In this document: positions 24,443-32,747 of the stretch, piece after piece
How the letters are laid out: every line of letters begins with the position of its first letter
Position numbering within the stretch: position 1 is the stretch's first letter
Origin: Chryseobacterium cupriresistens
GTDB lineage: Bacteria; Bacteroidota; Bacteroidia; Flavobacteriales; Weeksellaceae
DNA: 64,000 nt
Assembly: GCF_046614675.1 (NCBI RefSeq)
Contig: NZ_JBKKJT010000002.1
Coordinates: forward strand, 124,001-188,000
Reading direction: 5' to 3'
Position numbers and translations under genes: made by a program
The notes under the pieces: generated by a model
Seen by the model: only the letters and a program-made list of their open reading frames with translations
Told to the model about the DNA's origin: nothing
The model's database searches: none

Positions 24443-24922
24443 ATTATTTAATATTGGTTTGGTGATCAAGGTTTAAAATATGAACAGCTATATTATTATC
24501 ATACGCATGAGATTATAAAAATACATCAATTCCTAAGTTTTGATTAAGTCTTCATTATAATTCAGCTGTGTAACGTAAATATATTAATAAAAATTATATT
24601 TACATATAACATAATATAATGATTGATTTGTTCTTTTTTTATTTGAAAAATGTATTTATTTCGTTGATTCAATTGTTTTAATTTAATTTTTACTATTAAA
24701 TTGTAAATCAAGTTATTTCATGAATGTTTGATATAATGTGTAAAAATGCATATTTTGCTAGTGTAAAGTTTGTTTTGTTAGTAAATCGATAAATTATAGT
24801 AAAATTTGTAATGTTTTTTGATTCTAAATAATATTACTTGATTAAGATTTGTTTTTCAAAATAGTATTGTCAGGATAAAATATCAGGAAGTTCAAGGTGA
24901 ACTTAAGGTTGTAGGAGAATAT
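24443..24922. other. 480-nt AT-rich intergenic region
   Basis: This gap lies upstream of the protease gene, after the aspS terminator. It is very AT-rich, with stops in all frames. I see no clear TAnnTTTG promoter, RNA gene or repeat. It must contain the promoter of the protease. Confidence 0.6.
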
Positions 24923-24951
24923 AAAAAAAGCGGGGCAAATACCCCGCTTTA
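24923..24951 (-). terminator. terminator of aspS
   Basis: On the minus strand, AAAGCGGGG/CCCCGCTTT forms a strong 9-bp stem followed by seven T, immediately after the aspS stop. Confidence 0.92.
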
Positions 24952-24953
24952 CA

Positions 24954-26708
24954 TTATGCTTTTAAATTCAATTGTAATTCCAGTTCGTCGAGCTGTGCAT
25001 CTGCAATAGAAGCCGGCGCATCAATCATTACATCTCGTCCTGAATTGTTCTTAGGGAAAGCGATGTAATCTCTGATCACTTCATTTCCGTCAAGAATAGC
25101 TACAAGACGGTCAAATCCGAATGCTAAACCTCCGTGTGGCGGTGCTCCGTATTTGAAGGCATTCATCAGGAATCCGAACTGAGCTTCTGCTTCTTCTCTG
25201 GTAAATCCTAATAAATCAAACATTTTAGACTGAAGATCTCTGTCAAAAATTCTGATAGATCCTCCACCGATTTCGTTTCCGTTCAGAACCATATCATAAG
25301 CGTTAGCTCTTGCTTTACCAGGATCAGTTTCCAGTAAGTGGATATCCTCTGGCTTCGGAGAGGTGAACGGGTGGTGCATTGCATGGTATCTTTCGGTATC
25401 TTCATCCCATTCCAATAGCGGGAAGTCTACTACCCAAAGTGGAGCAAACTCATTTCCTTTTCTTAATCCCAAACGGTTTCCAAGTTCCATTCTCAATGCA
25501 GAAAGCTGAGCTCTTACTTTATTTTCGTTTCCGGAAAGAATCAACATCAAGTCTCCTTCTTTTGCTCCGAATTTTTCGATGATCTTTGTTAAATCTTCTT
25601 CGTTGTAGAATTTGTTTACCGATGAGGTTTTTACTCCGTCATTCTGGAATTTTGCCCAAACCATTCCTGAAGCACCAATCTGCGGACGTTTTACCCAATC
25701 AACAAGTTCATCAATCTGCTTTCTTGTATAGTCTGCACACCCCTCTACATTGATTCCGACTACTAATTCAGCATCATCAAATATCTTAAAGTCTTTTCCT
25801 TTTACCAGTTCATTCAATTCTACGAACTCCATTCCGAAACGGATATCCGGTTTGTCATTTCCATATTTTCTCATCGCATCTGCGAAAGTCATTCTTGGGA
25901 AATCTCCGAATTCCTGACCTGTAATATCTTTTAAAAGAGTTTTAGTCATCCCTTCAAATACGTTCATGACATCTTCCTGCTCTACGAAAGCCATTTCGCA
26001 GTCGATCTGTGTAAACTCCGGCTGTCTGTCTGCTCTTAAATCCTCATCACGGAAACATTTTACAATCTGGAAGTATTTATCCATTCCACCTACCATCAAA
26101 AGCTGTTTGAAAGTTTGTGGAGACTGTGGCAATGCATAAAACTGCCCCGGATTCATTCTGCTTGGTACAACAAAATCTCTTGCTCCCTCTGGAGTAGACT
26201 TGATCAAAACAGGTGTTTCCACTTCAATGAAACCTTCGTCAGATAAATAATTTCTTACTTTCTGTGCCATTTTGTGGCGGAAGATCAGTTTATCTTTTAC
26301 CGGATTTCTTCTGATATCCAGGTAACGGTATTTCATTCTTAACTCCTCACCACCATCCGTTTCATCCTCAATGGTGAAGGGAGGAAGCTGAGAATCGTTC
26401 AGAATTGTCAGTTTCTCTACCAGAATTTCGATTTCCCCTGTTGGAATATTAGGGTTTTTGCTTACTCTTTCAATAACTCTTCCGGTAGCCTGAATCACAA
26501 ATTCACGGCCCAGTTTTTTAGCTTCTTCCATCAGTTGGGCAGAAGAGCGGTCCTGGTCAAAAACCAGCTGGGTAATTCCGTAACGATCCCGAAGATCTAC
26601 CCAAATCATAAATCCTTTATCACGGATAGTCTGTACCCATCCTGATAGTGTAACTTCTTCATTCAGATTTTTCAGAGATAGCTCTCCGTTGGTGTGTGAT
26701 CGAAACAT
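24954..26708 (-). CDS. aspS: aspartate--tRNA ligase
   Basis: This is a class IIb aminoacyl-tRNA synthetase charging tRNA-Asp. The 584-residue protein begins MFRSHTNGELSLKNLNEEV. The ATG at 26708 is chosen, because the TTG 21 nt upstream adds only an unconserved MNFKQII. The OB-fold anticodon domain (about 1-105) includes LSGWVQTIRDKGFMIWVDLRDRYG. The catalytic domain shows FIEVETPVLIKSTPEGARDFVVPSR (motif 1 region) and FRDEDLRADRQPEFTQID (motif 2). A bacterial GAD insert is present, and the end carries GGLAFGFDRLVA (motif 3). Length is normal for bacterial AspRS. Whether it is discriminating cannot be told from sequence alone. Confidence 0.97.
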   Translation of the reverse strand: MFRSHTNGELSLKNLNEEVTLSGWVQTIRDKGFMIWVDLRDRYGITQLVFDQDRSSAQLMEEAKKLGREFVIQATGRVIERVSKNPNIPTGEIEILVEKLTILNDSQLPPFTIEDETDGGEELRMKYRYLDIRRNPVKDKLIFRHKMAQKVRNYLSDEGFIEVETPVLIKSTPEGARDFVVPSRMNPGQFYALPQSPQTFKQLLMVGGMDKYFQIVKCFRDEDLRADRQPEFTQIDCEMAFVEQEDVMNVFEGMTKTLLKDITGQEFGDFPRMTFADAMRKYGNDKPDIRFGMEFVELNELVKGKDFKIFDDAELVVGINVEGCADYTRKQIDELVDWVKRPQIGASGMVWAKFQNDGVKTSSVNKFYNEEDLTKIIEKFGAKEGDLMLILSGNENKVRAQLSALRMELGNRLGLRKGNEFAPLWVVDFPLLEWDEDTERYHAMHHPFTSPKPEDIHLLETDPGKARANAYDMVLNGNEIGGGSIRIFDRDLQSKMFDLLGFTREEAEAQFGFLMNAFKYGAPPHGGLAFGFDRLVAILDGNEVIRDYIAFPKNNSGRDVMIDAPASIADAQLDELELQLNLKA

Positions 26709-26799
26709 AATTATTTGTTTAAAGTTCAATGTTTAAGGTCCAGTTCCGGACCTTGAATTTTTCGTTGGCAAAGATAAGATTTTTGCAGGTTTTATAAAT

Positions 26800-26824
26800 A
26801 AAAAAAACTTCCTTTCGGAAGTTT
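26800..26824 (-). terminator. terminator of the ankyrin gene
   Basis: Minus-strand stem AAACTTCC/GGAAGTTT with a GAAA-type loop is followed by a long T run. Confidence 0.82.
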
Positions 26825-26844
26825 CATCTATTGTTTTTAGTTTT

Positions 26845-27207
26845 TTAATCTCTATTACCGCCTTTTGCAATAAGAATTCTTTTCACTTCTTCGCTGCCTT
26901 TAGTTTCATCAGCTACTTCAAGAGGCGTTTTGTTCTGACATTTTTTATTGACATTAGCCTTGCTATCCAAAAGGAAGTTGATAATATTCTTTCTGTCAGA
27001 CATTACACTAAAGCCAAGGGGTGAATAAAGTATATTTCCAACAAGGAAACATTTGTTGTAATCTCCCGGAGCAAACTGTTTTTTAAATGTTGCTACATCA
27101 TCAGAATAAATGGCTTTCATCTTTTCCTGAGTCATCTTCTGGGCAGATAACATACTGCCAGACAGTAACATTCCAAATAGAAAGATGGTAGAGATTATTT
27201 TTTTCAT
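26845..27207 (-). CDS. small exported ankyrin-repeat protein
   Basis: This is a 120-residue protein with a Sec signal (MKKIISTIFLFGMLLSGSMLSAQ) and a C-terminal ankyrin segment. SDRKNIINFLLDSKANVNKKCQNKTPLEVADE (read in two parts, about residues 75-108) matches the ankyrin pattern of helix pair, loop and TPL(E)VA. It carries only about one and a half repeats, so it probably needs to pair with itself or a partner. Periplasmic ankyrin proteins occur in Bacteroidota, some with catalases. The function here is unknown. Confidence 0.78.
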   Translation of the reverse strand: MKKIISTIFLFGMLLSGSMLSAQKMTQEKMKAIYSDDVATFKKQFAPGDYNKCFLVGNILYSPLGFSVMSDRKNIINFLLDSKANVNKKCQNKTPLEVADETKGSEEVKRILIAKGGNRD

Positions 27208-27319
27208 AAGGATAATTTTTAAGAATATACAAATCTAAATTAAATTTTATTACCAATTGCTAAGTTTTTCTAATAATTGGATTTGTATTTTTGGGATTAC
27301 ACAAAATATTAATTGCGAA

Positions 27320-28714
27320 ATGACAAAATATATTGAATTTTTGAAAAAAGCATTCAGCGGTGAAGAGACCGATTTTACGAAAGTGAATATCAGAAGTGCT
27401 GTGCTGCTTTTAGCCATTCCCATGATGCTGGAAATGGCTATGGAATCCGTATTTGCTCTTGTGGATCTTTATTTTGTCGGCCATCTGAAAGAAAGCGGTT
27501 TTGCTATTCAAACGGTAGGGCTTACCGAATCTGTACTTTCGATAATGTATTCTATTGCGATTGGGATGAGTATGGCGGCAACAGCATTGGTAGCAAGACG
27601 AATTGGTGAGAAAAACCCGGAACAGGCTTCCAGAAGTGCTGCGCAGGTGTTGCTGGTTTCTTTTACGGTTACTTTTATTTTAAGCTTACTGGGAGTCCTC
27701 TACGCAGAAGAAATCCTGATCCTGATGGGTTCAAAACCAGAAGCTGCCGCTTATGGAAAAAATTTCACCAGAATTATGATGGGAAGCAGTACAATCATTA
27801 TGCTTTTATTTTTAATTAATGGTATTTTCAGAGGAGCCGGAAACGCGATGATTGCGATGAAAAGCTTATGGATAGCCAATATTGCCAATATTATTCTCTG
27901 TCCGATTCTGATAAAGGGATTGGGGCCTGTACCTGCTTTGGGGCTTACGGGAGCTGCTTTGGCAACAACAATCGGACGTAGTATTGGGGTTATTTATCAG
28001 CTGTACCATCTTTTGGTTGCGGATACTCAGATCCGTATTCTGATTTCTTATTTTAAACCGAATTACGGATTAATCAAATCTATTATAAAAATTGCAACTC
28101 CCGGTATTTTTCAGTTTGTCATTGCTTCTTGCAGCTGGATTTTCCTTGCAGAACTGGTAGCAACTACAGGAGGAGAGAATGCATCGGCAGGCTATCAGAC
28201 CGCTTTAAGACTGATGATGTTCTTTATGCTTCCAGCCTGGGGATTGAGTAATGCTGCGTCTACATTGGTAGGGCAGAATATGGGAGCGAATGAAATGTTG
28301 AGAGCGGAACAGTCGGTGATGAAAACCGTGAAATATAATGTCATCTTTATGCTGATTGTAAGTCTGATCTTTCTTTTTATGGGGAATTTTTTAGTAGGCT
28401 TTTTTACTCAGGAAACTGCCATTAAAGATTTTGCTAAAAATGCACTTCAGATTATGAGTATAGGATTTATTTTCTATGGAATCGGGATGGTGATGATCAA
28501 TGCCTTTAATGGAGCTGGTGATACATGGACACCTACCTGGGTTAATCTTTTTGGTTTCTGGCTGTTTCAGATTCCGCTGGCCTATTTTTTATCAAAATAT
28601 CTTGACTTGGGACCCAAAGGAGTTTTTATATCAATTCCAGCCGCAGAAACATTGATTACCATTGTTGCCTTTATCTTATTTAAAAAAGGAAAATGGAAGA
28701 CAATAAAAGTGTAG
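27320..28714 (+). CDS. MATE-family efflux transporter
   Basis: This is a 464-residue multidrug and toxic-compound exporter of the NorM/DinF superfamily, driven by Na+ or H+. The ATG at 27320 starts MTKYIEFLKKAFSG, normal for flavobacterial members; an earlier in-frame ATG would start before a TATTTTTG -7 element. Twelve membrane helices can be traced in two bundles. Both halves carry family motifs: VDLYFVGHLKESG in helix 1 and ASAGYQTALRLMMFFMLPAWGLSNAASTLVGQNMG in the second half (given as one region, about residues 275-310). Substrate is not predictable. Confidence 0.92.
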   Translation: MTKYIEFLKKAFSGEETDFTKVNIRSAVLLLAIPMMLEMAMESVFALVDLYFVGHLKESGFAIQTVGLTESVLSIMYSIAIGMSMAATALVARRIGEKNPEQASRSAAQVLLVSFTVTFILSLLGVLYAEEILILMGSKPEAAAYGKNFTRIMMGSSTIIMLLFLINGIFRGAGNAMIAMKSLWIANIANIILCPILIKGLGPVPALGLTGAALATTIGRSIGVIYQLYHLLVADTQIRILISYFKPNYGLIKSIIKIATPGIFQFVIASCSWIFLAELVATTGGENASAGYQTALRLMMFFMLPAWGLSNAASTLVGQNMGANEMLRAEQSVMKTVKYNVIFMLIVSLIFLFMGNFLVGFFTQETAIKDFAKNALQIMSIGFIFYGIGMVMINAFNGAGDTWTPTWVNLFGFWLFQIPLAYFLSKYLDLGPKGVFISIPAAETLITIVAFILFKKGKWKTIKV

Positions 28715-28834
28715 AAAGCGTGGGTGATGGAATTCTCCAGCTTTCCTCCCTAATTTATAAAACTTTAACAGCTTCATTAATTGGATTTTAGTATTGTATT
28801 TTCTAAATTCGTAGGACAACAAATACATAATACT

Positions 28835-28954
28835 ATGGGAAAAGGAGACAAAAAATCAAGAAGAGGAAAAATTAATTCCGGAAGTTATGGTAAAAGAAGA
28901 CCTAAAAAAGCCTCAAAATCTTTTGCCGCTTCTGAAGAAAAATCTAAAAAGTAA
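28835..28954 (+). CDS. 30S ribosomal protein bTHX
   Basis: This is a 39-residue, very basic protein (MGKGDKKSRRGKINSGSYGKRR then PKKASKSF... with a Lys/Ser/Glu tail) that matches bTHX. In Thermus the same protein sits at the top of the 30S head and stabilises rRNA. It is common in Bacteroidota and often missed because of its length. It is supported by the GKGDKKSRRGKI start, a clean ATG and stop, and a terminator just downstream. It is apparently monocistronic. Confidence 0.88.
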   Translation: MGKGDKKSRRGKINSGSYGKRRPKKASKSFAASEEKSKK

Positions 28955-28961
28955 TCAAAAT

Positions 28962-28995
28962 AAAAAGACCGAAGATCATATCTCCGGTCTTTTTT
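28962..28995. terminator. bidirectional terminator after the bTHX gene
   Basis: AAAAAGACCG and its complement form a stem, extended after one mismatch by AGAT/ATCT around a CAT loop, with A and T runs on the two sides. It serves the bTHX gene and the convergent DUF937 gene. Confidence 0.82.
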
Positions 28996-29011
28996 ATGAA
29001 AATTAAATTAA

Positions 29012-29671
29012 TTATTTACCACCTAAAATATTGCCAAGGATGCTGCCTAGTCCGCCGCCGCCTTGTTGTTGGTTTCCTCCACCACCCAATACATTTCCCA
29101 GTATATCGTTCAGGGGATTTCCTGATGATTGAGATTGTCCGCCACCTCCCAAAACACTTCCAAGAATGTCATTCAAAGGATTAGACTGCTGGGCTTGAGC
29201 CTGATTGGAAGCGTTTCCAAGAATTCCTCCTAAAAGATCTCCCAGGCCGCCTGCTCCTACGTTACTCTGTTGTTTCTGCTGTCCGATATAGCCCATAACT
29301 ACAGGTGCCAGCATCGCAAGGATAGGACCAATTTTGTCTATTGAAATTCCTGTATTTTGTGATAACTGGTTTTCAACAGTACTTTTTTGCCCGCCAAAGA
29401 TATGATCAAGAATCGATCCTCCTTCAGCCTGTCTTGCCTCAATTTGTGAAGCATCATTTAAAATACTGCCGTTATGGTCTTTATCTAAAGCATTATTTAA
29501 AGCTTCCGCTTCTTTAGCATCCTGAGATTTATTTCTAAGATAAGAAATGATAAGAGGTGCAGCAACGGCTAATAGGGCAATTACCTGATTTTTGCTGATT
29601 CCGAATTTGTTCTCAGCCTGTTCAGCAACCTGATTGCCGGTGTTCCCTGTAAGAAGGTCAATTAAACTCAT
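29012..29671 (-). CDS. DUF937 family protein with Gly/Gln-rich tail
   Basis: This is a 219-residue protein beginning MSLIDLLTGNTGNQVAEQAENKFGIS, the DUF937 start. Helical repeats (about 1-150) contain ISKNQVIALLAVAAPLIISYL and the related ISIDKIGPILAMLAPVVMGYI, an internal duplication of a hydrophobic helix. The tail (about 150-219) is low-complexity and rich in Gly, Gln and Asn, with near-repeats of NPLNDILGNVLGGGG. No signal peptide is visible. DUF937 includes YidB-like proteins; the function is not known. The tail is prone to length variation. Confidence 0.85.
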   Translation of the reverse strand: MSLIDLLTGNTGNQVAEQAENKFGISKNQVIALLAVAAPLIISYLRNKSQDAKEAEALNNALDKDHNGSILNDASQIEARQAEGGSILDHIFGGQKSTVENQLSQNTGISIDKIGPILAMLAPVVMGYIGQQKQQSNVGAGGLGDLLGGILGNASNQAQAQQSNPLNDILGSVLGGGGQSQSSGNPLNDILGNVLGGGGNQQQGGGGLGSILGNILGGK

Positions 29672-29780
29672 TTTTGTGTTTATTAAGTATTAAGTAAACC
29701 AAAGTTATCAAAAAATATGCCTCAGAAAATAACCTGCTCTCACAAATATTGTTAAAGTTTAAGGAAGGCTTCAGCAGCCT

Positions 29781-30290
29781 TTAATTTTTGATAATAGGAA
29801 CATTAGAACATGCTTCTCCGAACATCAGGGATTTTACCATTGGCTTTAATTGTTCTACCAATTCAATATAAGCATTTTCGGGAATTTCTTTATCTGAACA
29901 TCCTTTTACAAGGACTCTCTTTCCTCTCATTTCCTCAAAATCATGAGTCTGGATGGCATTATGCATTAAAATAACTTCCAGGTCTTCACGGCTTCCAAAC
30001 ACTATTTTCTTAGCTACATCTGTAAGTTTTGCAGTTAAGACAAAATAAGCCCAAAGAGGAATAATGGTATCTACAGAATTGTAGATGTATATATAAGTAT
30101 CTTTATATTGTTCCGTATCGATTGCATCTACCTTTTCACGGAAATCCTTTTCTTTAAGGATCATTTCCTGAAAAAGGAAATCTTTAAGATCAATACCTTT
30201 TCTTTCCCCTTTTGGCAGTAAAGTGGTAAGGTCAAAATTGATAAGGCCGCTTTCTGCAACTTTATTCCGGATTTCAAATTCTTCTGACAT
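29781..30290 (-). CDS. DUF2480 family protein
   Basis: This is a 169-residue soluble protein of DUF2480, a family nearly confined to Bacteroidota. Characteristic blocks are GLINFDLTTLLPKGERKGIDLKDFLF at the N-terminus (about residues 15-40), VDTIIPLWAYFVLTAKL in the middle, and GCSDKEIPENAYIELVEQLKP near the end. No catalytic motif can be named. It is divergent from lpxB with about 78 nt between them. The function is unknown. Confidence 0.85.
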   Translation of the reverse strand: MSEEFEIRNKVAESGLINFDLTTLLPKGERKGIDLKDFLFQEMILKEKDFREKVDAIDTEQYKDTYIYIYNSVDTIIPLWAYFVLTAKLTDVAKKIVFGSREDLEVILMHNAIQTHDFEEMRGKRVLVKGCSDKEIPENAYIELVEQLKPMVKSLMFGEACSNVPIIKN

Positions 30291-30368
30291 TTTTTATCAT
30301 TATCTTTGAACAAATTTACGAATTAAGATCATATCTGTCTTAATTTGTTCTCTATCCTTACTATAGAA

Positions 30369-31472
30369 ATGAAGTATTATATTATTGCAGGAGAAGCTTC
30401 CGGTGATTTGCATGGAAGCAACCTGATGAAAGCCTTAAAACACAAGGATCCCCAAGCGGAATTCAGATTTTGGGGTGGCGACCTGATGAAAGCTCAGGGA
30501 GGAACTCTGGTAAAACATTACCGTGACCTTGCTTTTATGGGATTTCTGGAAGTTGTGATGAACCTCCGTACTATTCTGAATAATATTAAATTCTGTAAAG
30601 AGGATATTCAGAAAAACAGACCTGATATCCTGATTCTGGTAGATTATCCGGGATTCAATCTGAGAATTGCAAGATTTGCCAAAGAGTTGGGAATTAAAGT
30701 TGTTTATTATATTTCTCCACAGCTTTGGGCATGGAAAGAAGGCCGCGTAGAAATTATCAAAAAGTATGTGGATGAAATGATGGTGATTCTTCCTTTTGAA
30801 GAAGATTTTTACAGAAAACACGGCGTTCACTCTCATTTTGTAGGTCATCCTTTGCTGGATGCTATTTCGGATCTGCAGGAAATCAGTATTGAAAAATTCA
30901 AGTCGGAGCATGGATTGAACGAAAAAGAAATCATAGCATTGCTGCCCGGTTCCAGAGAACAGGAGGTGGAAAAAATGCTTGAAATCATGCTTTCCGTAAG
31001 ATCATATTTTAAAAATTACCAGTTTGTCATTGCCGGAGCGCCAAGTTTACCAAAAGAATTTTATCAGAAATATGTAGATGATAATGTTCATTTTGTTTCC
31101 AATAAAACTTATGATCTGCTAAGATGCTCGAAGGCGGCTCTTGTGACTTCCGGAACTGCAACACTGGAAACAGCTTTGCTGAATATCCCTGAAGTAGTCT
31201 GTTATCGTGGAAGTAAAATTTCCTATGCTATTGCTAAAAGATTGGTGAAAAATATCAATTATATTTCTCTGGTTAATCTGATTATGGACAGAGAAGTCGT
31301 AAAAGAATTGATTCAGAATGACCTGAATACTAAAAATCTGGTAGAAGAACTGAATAAAATCATAGCTGGAGAGAAAAGAGAACAGGTTCTGAATGACTAT
31401 AACCTTCTTAGAGAAAAGCTTGGTGGAAAAGGCGCAAGTGAGCATGCTGCTGAAGTGATATTGAAAGTATAG
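30369..31472 (+). CDS. lpxB: lipid-A-disaccharide synthase
   Basis: LpxB (GT19) joins UDP-diacylglucosamine and lipid X to make the lipid A disaccharide at the inner membrane. The 367-residue protein starts MKYYIIAGEASGDLHGSN, the canonical N-terminus, which fixes the ATG at 30369 over one 24 nt earlier. Other family blocks are GFLEVVMNLRTI, YYISPQLWAWKEGRVEIIKK, HFVGHPLLDAI, IALLPGSREQEVEKML and TSGTATLETALLNIPEVVCYR. It stands alone, while in many Bacteroidota it follows surE. The enzyme shows that the organism makes lipid A. Confidence 0.96.
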   Translation: MKYYIIAGEASGDLHGSNLMKALKHKDPQAEFRFWGGDLMKAQGGTLVKHYRDLAFMGFLEVVMNLRTILNNIKFCKEDIQKNRPDILILVDYPGFNLRIARFAKELGIKVVYYISPQLWAWKEGRVEIIKKYVDEMMVILPFEEDFYRKHGVHSHFVGHPLLDAISDLQEISIEKFKSEHGLNEKEIIALLPGSREQEVEKMLEIMLSVRSYFKNYQFVIAGAPSLPKEFYQKYVDDNVHFVSNKTYDLLRCSKAALVTSGTATLETALLNIPEVVCYRGSKISYAIAKRLVKNINYISLVNLIMDREVVKELIQNDLNTKNLVEELNKIIAGEKREQVLNDYNLLREKLGGKGASEHAAEVILKV

Positions 31473-31514
31473 TATTTATCAAATGCTTTTGAGAATTTAA
31501 TCTACATTGTAACT

Positions 31515-32606
31515 ATGAATTATTTTAGCCGTTTTCTCCTATTATTAACGTTTACATTATTTTTCTCAAATAGTTTTGCCCAGCAGAACGATAAAAGAGA
31601 TAAAATCCAGATATTTTATTACGGTTGGTATGGAAATCCTGCAACGGACGGAAGTTATCAGCACTGGAATCATGAGATTCTTCCTCACTGGAGTAATCCG
31701 AAATGGAATAATCTGGGCCATCACACAGGAGGAGATGATATTGGTGCTAATTTTTACCCGGCGCTTGGAAATTATAGCTCGAATGACATAAAAATCATAG
31801 AGCAGCATATGAAAATGATCAAAGACTCCGGGGTGGGAGTGGTGGTGGTAAGCTGGCTGGGAAAAGATTCGTTTACGGATAAAAGTCTTATCAAATATCT
31901 GGATATTGCAGATCGCTTTGATTTAAAAATTGCCTTTCATATTGAGCCGTTCTATAAAAATACATCAGAATTAAAAGAACAGCTTTCTTATCTGGTAAAA
32001 ACTTACTCTCATCATCATGCTTTCTATAAAAAAGAAGGGAAGCCTTTGTTTTATGTCTATGACAGTTATAAAATCCCCAAAGAAGAATGGATGAAAATAT
32101 TATCCAAAAATGGCGAGGAAACAGTTAGAAACACAGATTTAGATGCACTTTATATCGGGCTTTGGGTGGAGAAAAATGATGCTGAATTTTTTAATAACTC
32201 AGGTTTTGACGGTTTCTACACTTATTTTGCCAGTGAAGGGTTTGTGTATGGAAGTACAACAGCCAACTGGTATTTTATGGCCAAATTTGCTAAAGATCAT
32301 CATCTGATTTTTATTCCTTGTGTAGGTCCCGGATATTCAGATACAAGAATCCGCCCATGGAACGAAGCCAATTTCAAAAGCAGAGACAACGGAAAATATT
32401 ATGAGAAGATGTTTGATGCAGCCATCAGGGTAAAACCGGAATTTATTGGAATTACATCATTCAATGAATGGCATGAAGGAACACAAATAGAGCCTGCTGT
32501 TCCTAAAAAAGCAGGTGATTTCAAATATGAAGATTACGGTAAAGATCCTTTATTTTATATAAAAGAAACGAAGCGTTTGACGGATAAATTTCTGAAAAAG
32601 AAATAA
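31515..32606 (+). CDS. exported GH99-like glycoside hydrolase
   Basis: This is a 363-residue secreted protein with a Sec signal (MNYFSRFLLLLTFTLFFSNSFAQ) and a TIM-barrel of the GH99/WbsX type. Family blocks are IQIFYYGWYGNP near residue 32, HWSNPKWN, HIEPFYKNTSELKEQL, a GFDGFYTYFASEGF strand, and SFNEWHEGTQIEP near residue 318 with the catalytic-region glutamates. GH99 enzymes act as endo-alpha-1,2-mannosidases or mannanases, so a mannan- or N-glycan-cleaving role is likely, but the exact substrate is inferred. No T9SS domain is seen, and no SusCD pair is adjacent. Confidence 0.87.
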   Translation: MNYFSRFLLLLTFTLFFSNSFAQQNDKRDKIQIFYYGWYGNPATDGSYQHWNHEILPHWSNPKWNNLGHHTGGDDIGANFYPALGNYSSNDIKIIEQHMKMIKDSGVGVVVVSWLGKDSFTDKSLIKYLDIADRFDLKIAFHIEPFYKNTSELKEQLSYLVKTYSHHHAFYKKEGKPLFYVYDSYKIPKEEWMKILSKNGEETVRNTDLDALYIGLWVEKNDAEFFNNSGFDGFYTYFASEGFVYGSTTANWYFMAKFAKDHHLIFIPCVGPGYSDTRIRPWNEANFKSRDNGKYYEKMFDAAIRVKPEFIGITSFNEWHEGTQIEPAVPKKAGDFKYEDYGKDPLFYIKETKRLTDKFLKKK

Positions 32607-32747
32607 TATACTTTCAAACTTAATTTTTAAAACAAAAAATAAAGCGTTCTGTTGACATTTTTGATGAAGACAAAGCGCTTATTTAGTTCTTTAAGAGTTT
32701 ATAAATTCTCCTTTAATCACTTATTTTAAAAGGATAATTAATGGAAA

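Noticed and set aside
32638..32690. Terminator hairpin between the GH99-like gene and comEC
   Set aside because: AAATAAAGCG and CGCTTATTT pair with a bulge over a loop of about 30 nt and no T run; not convincing.
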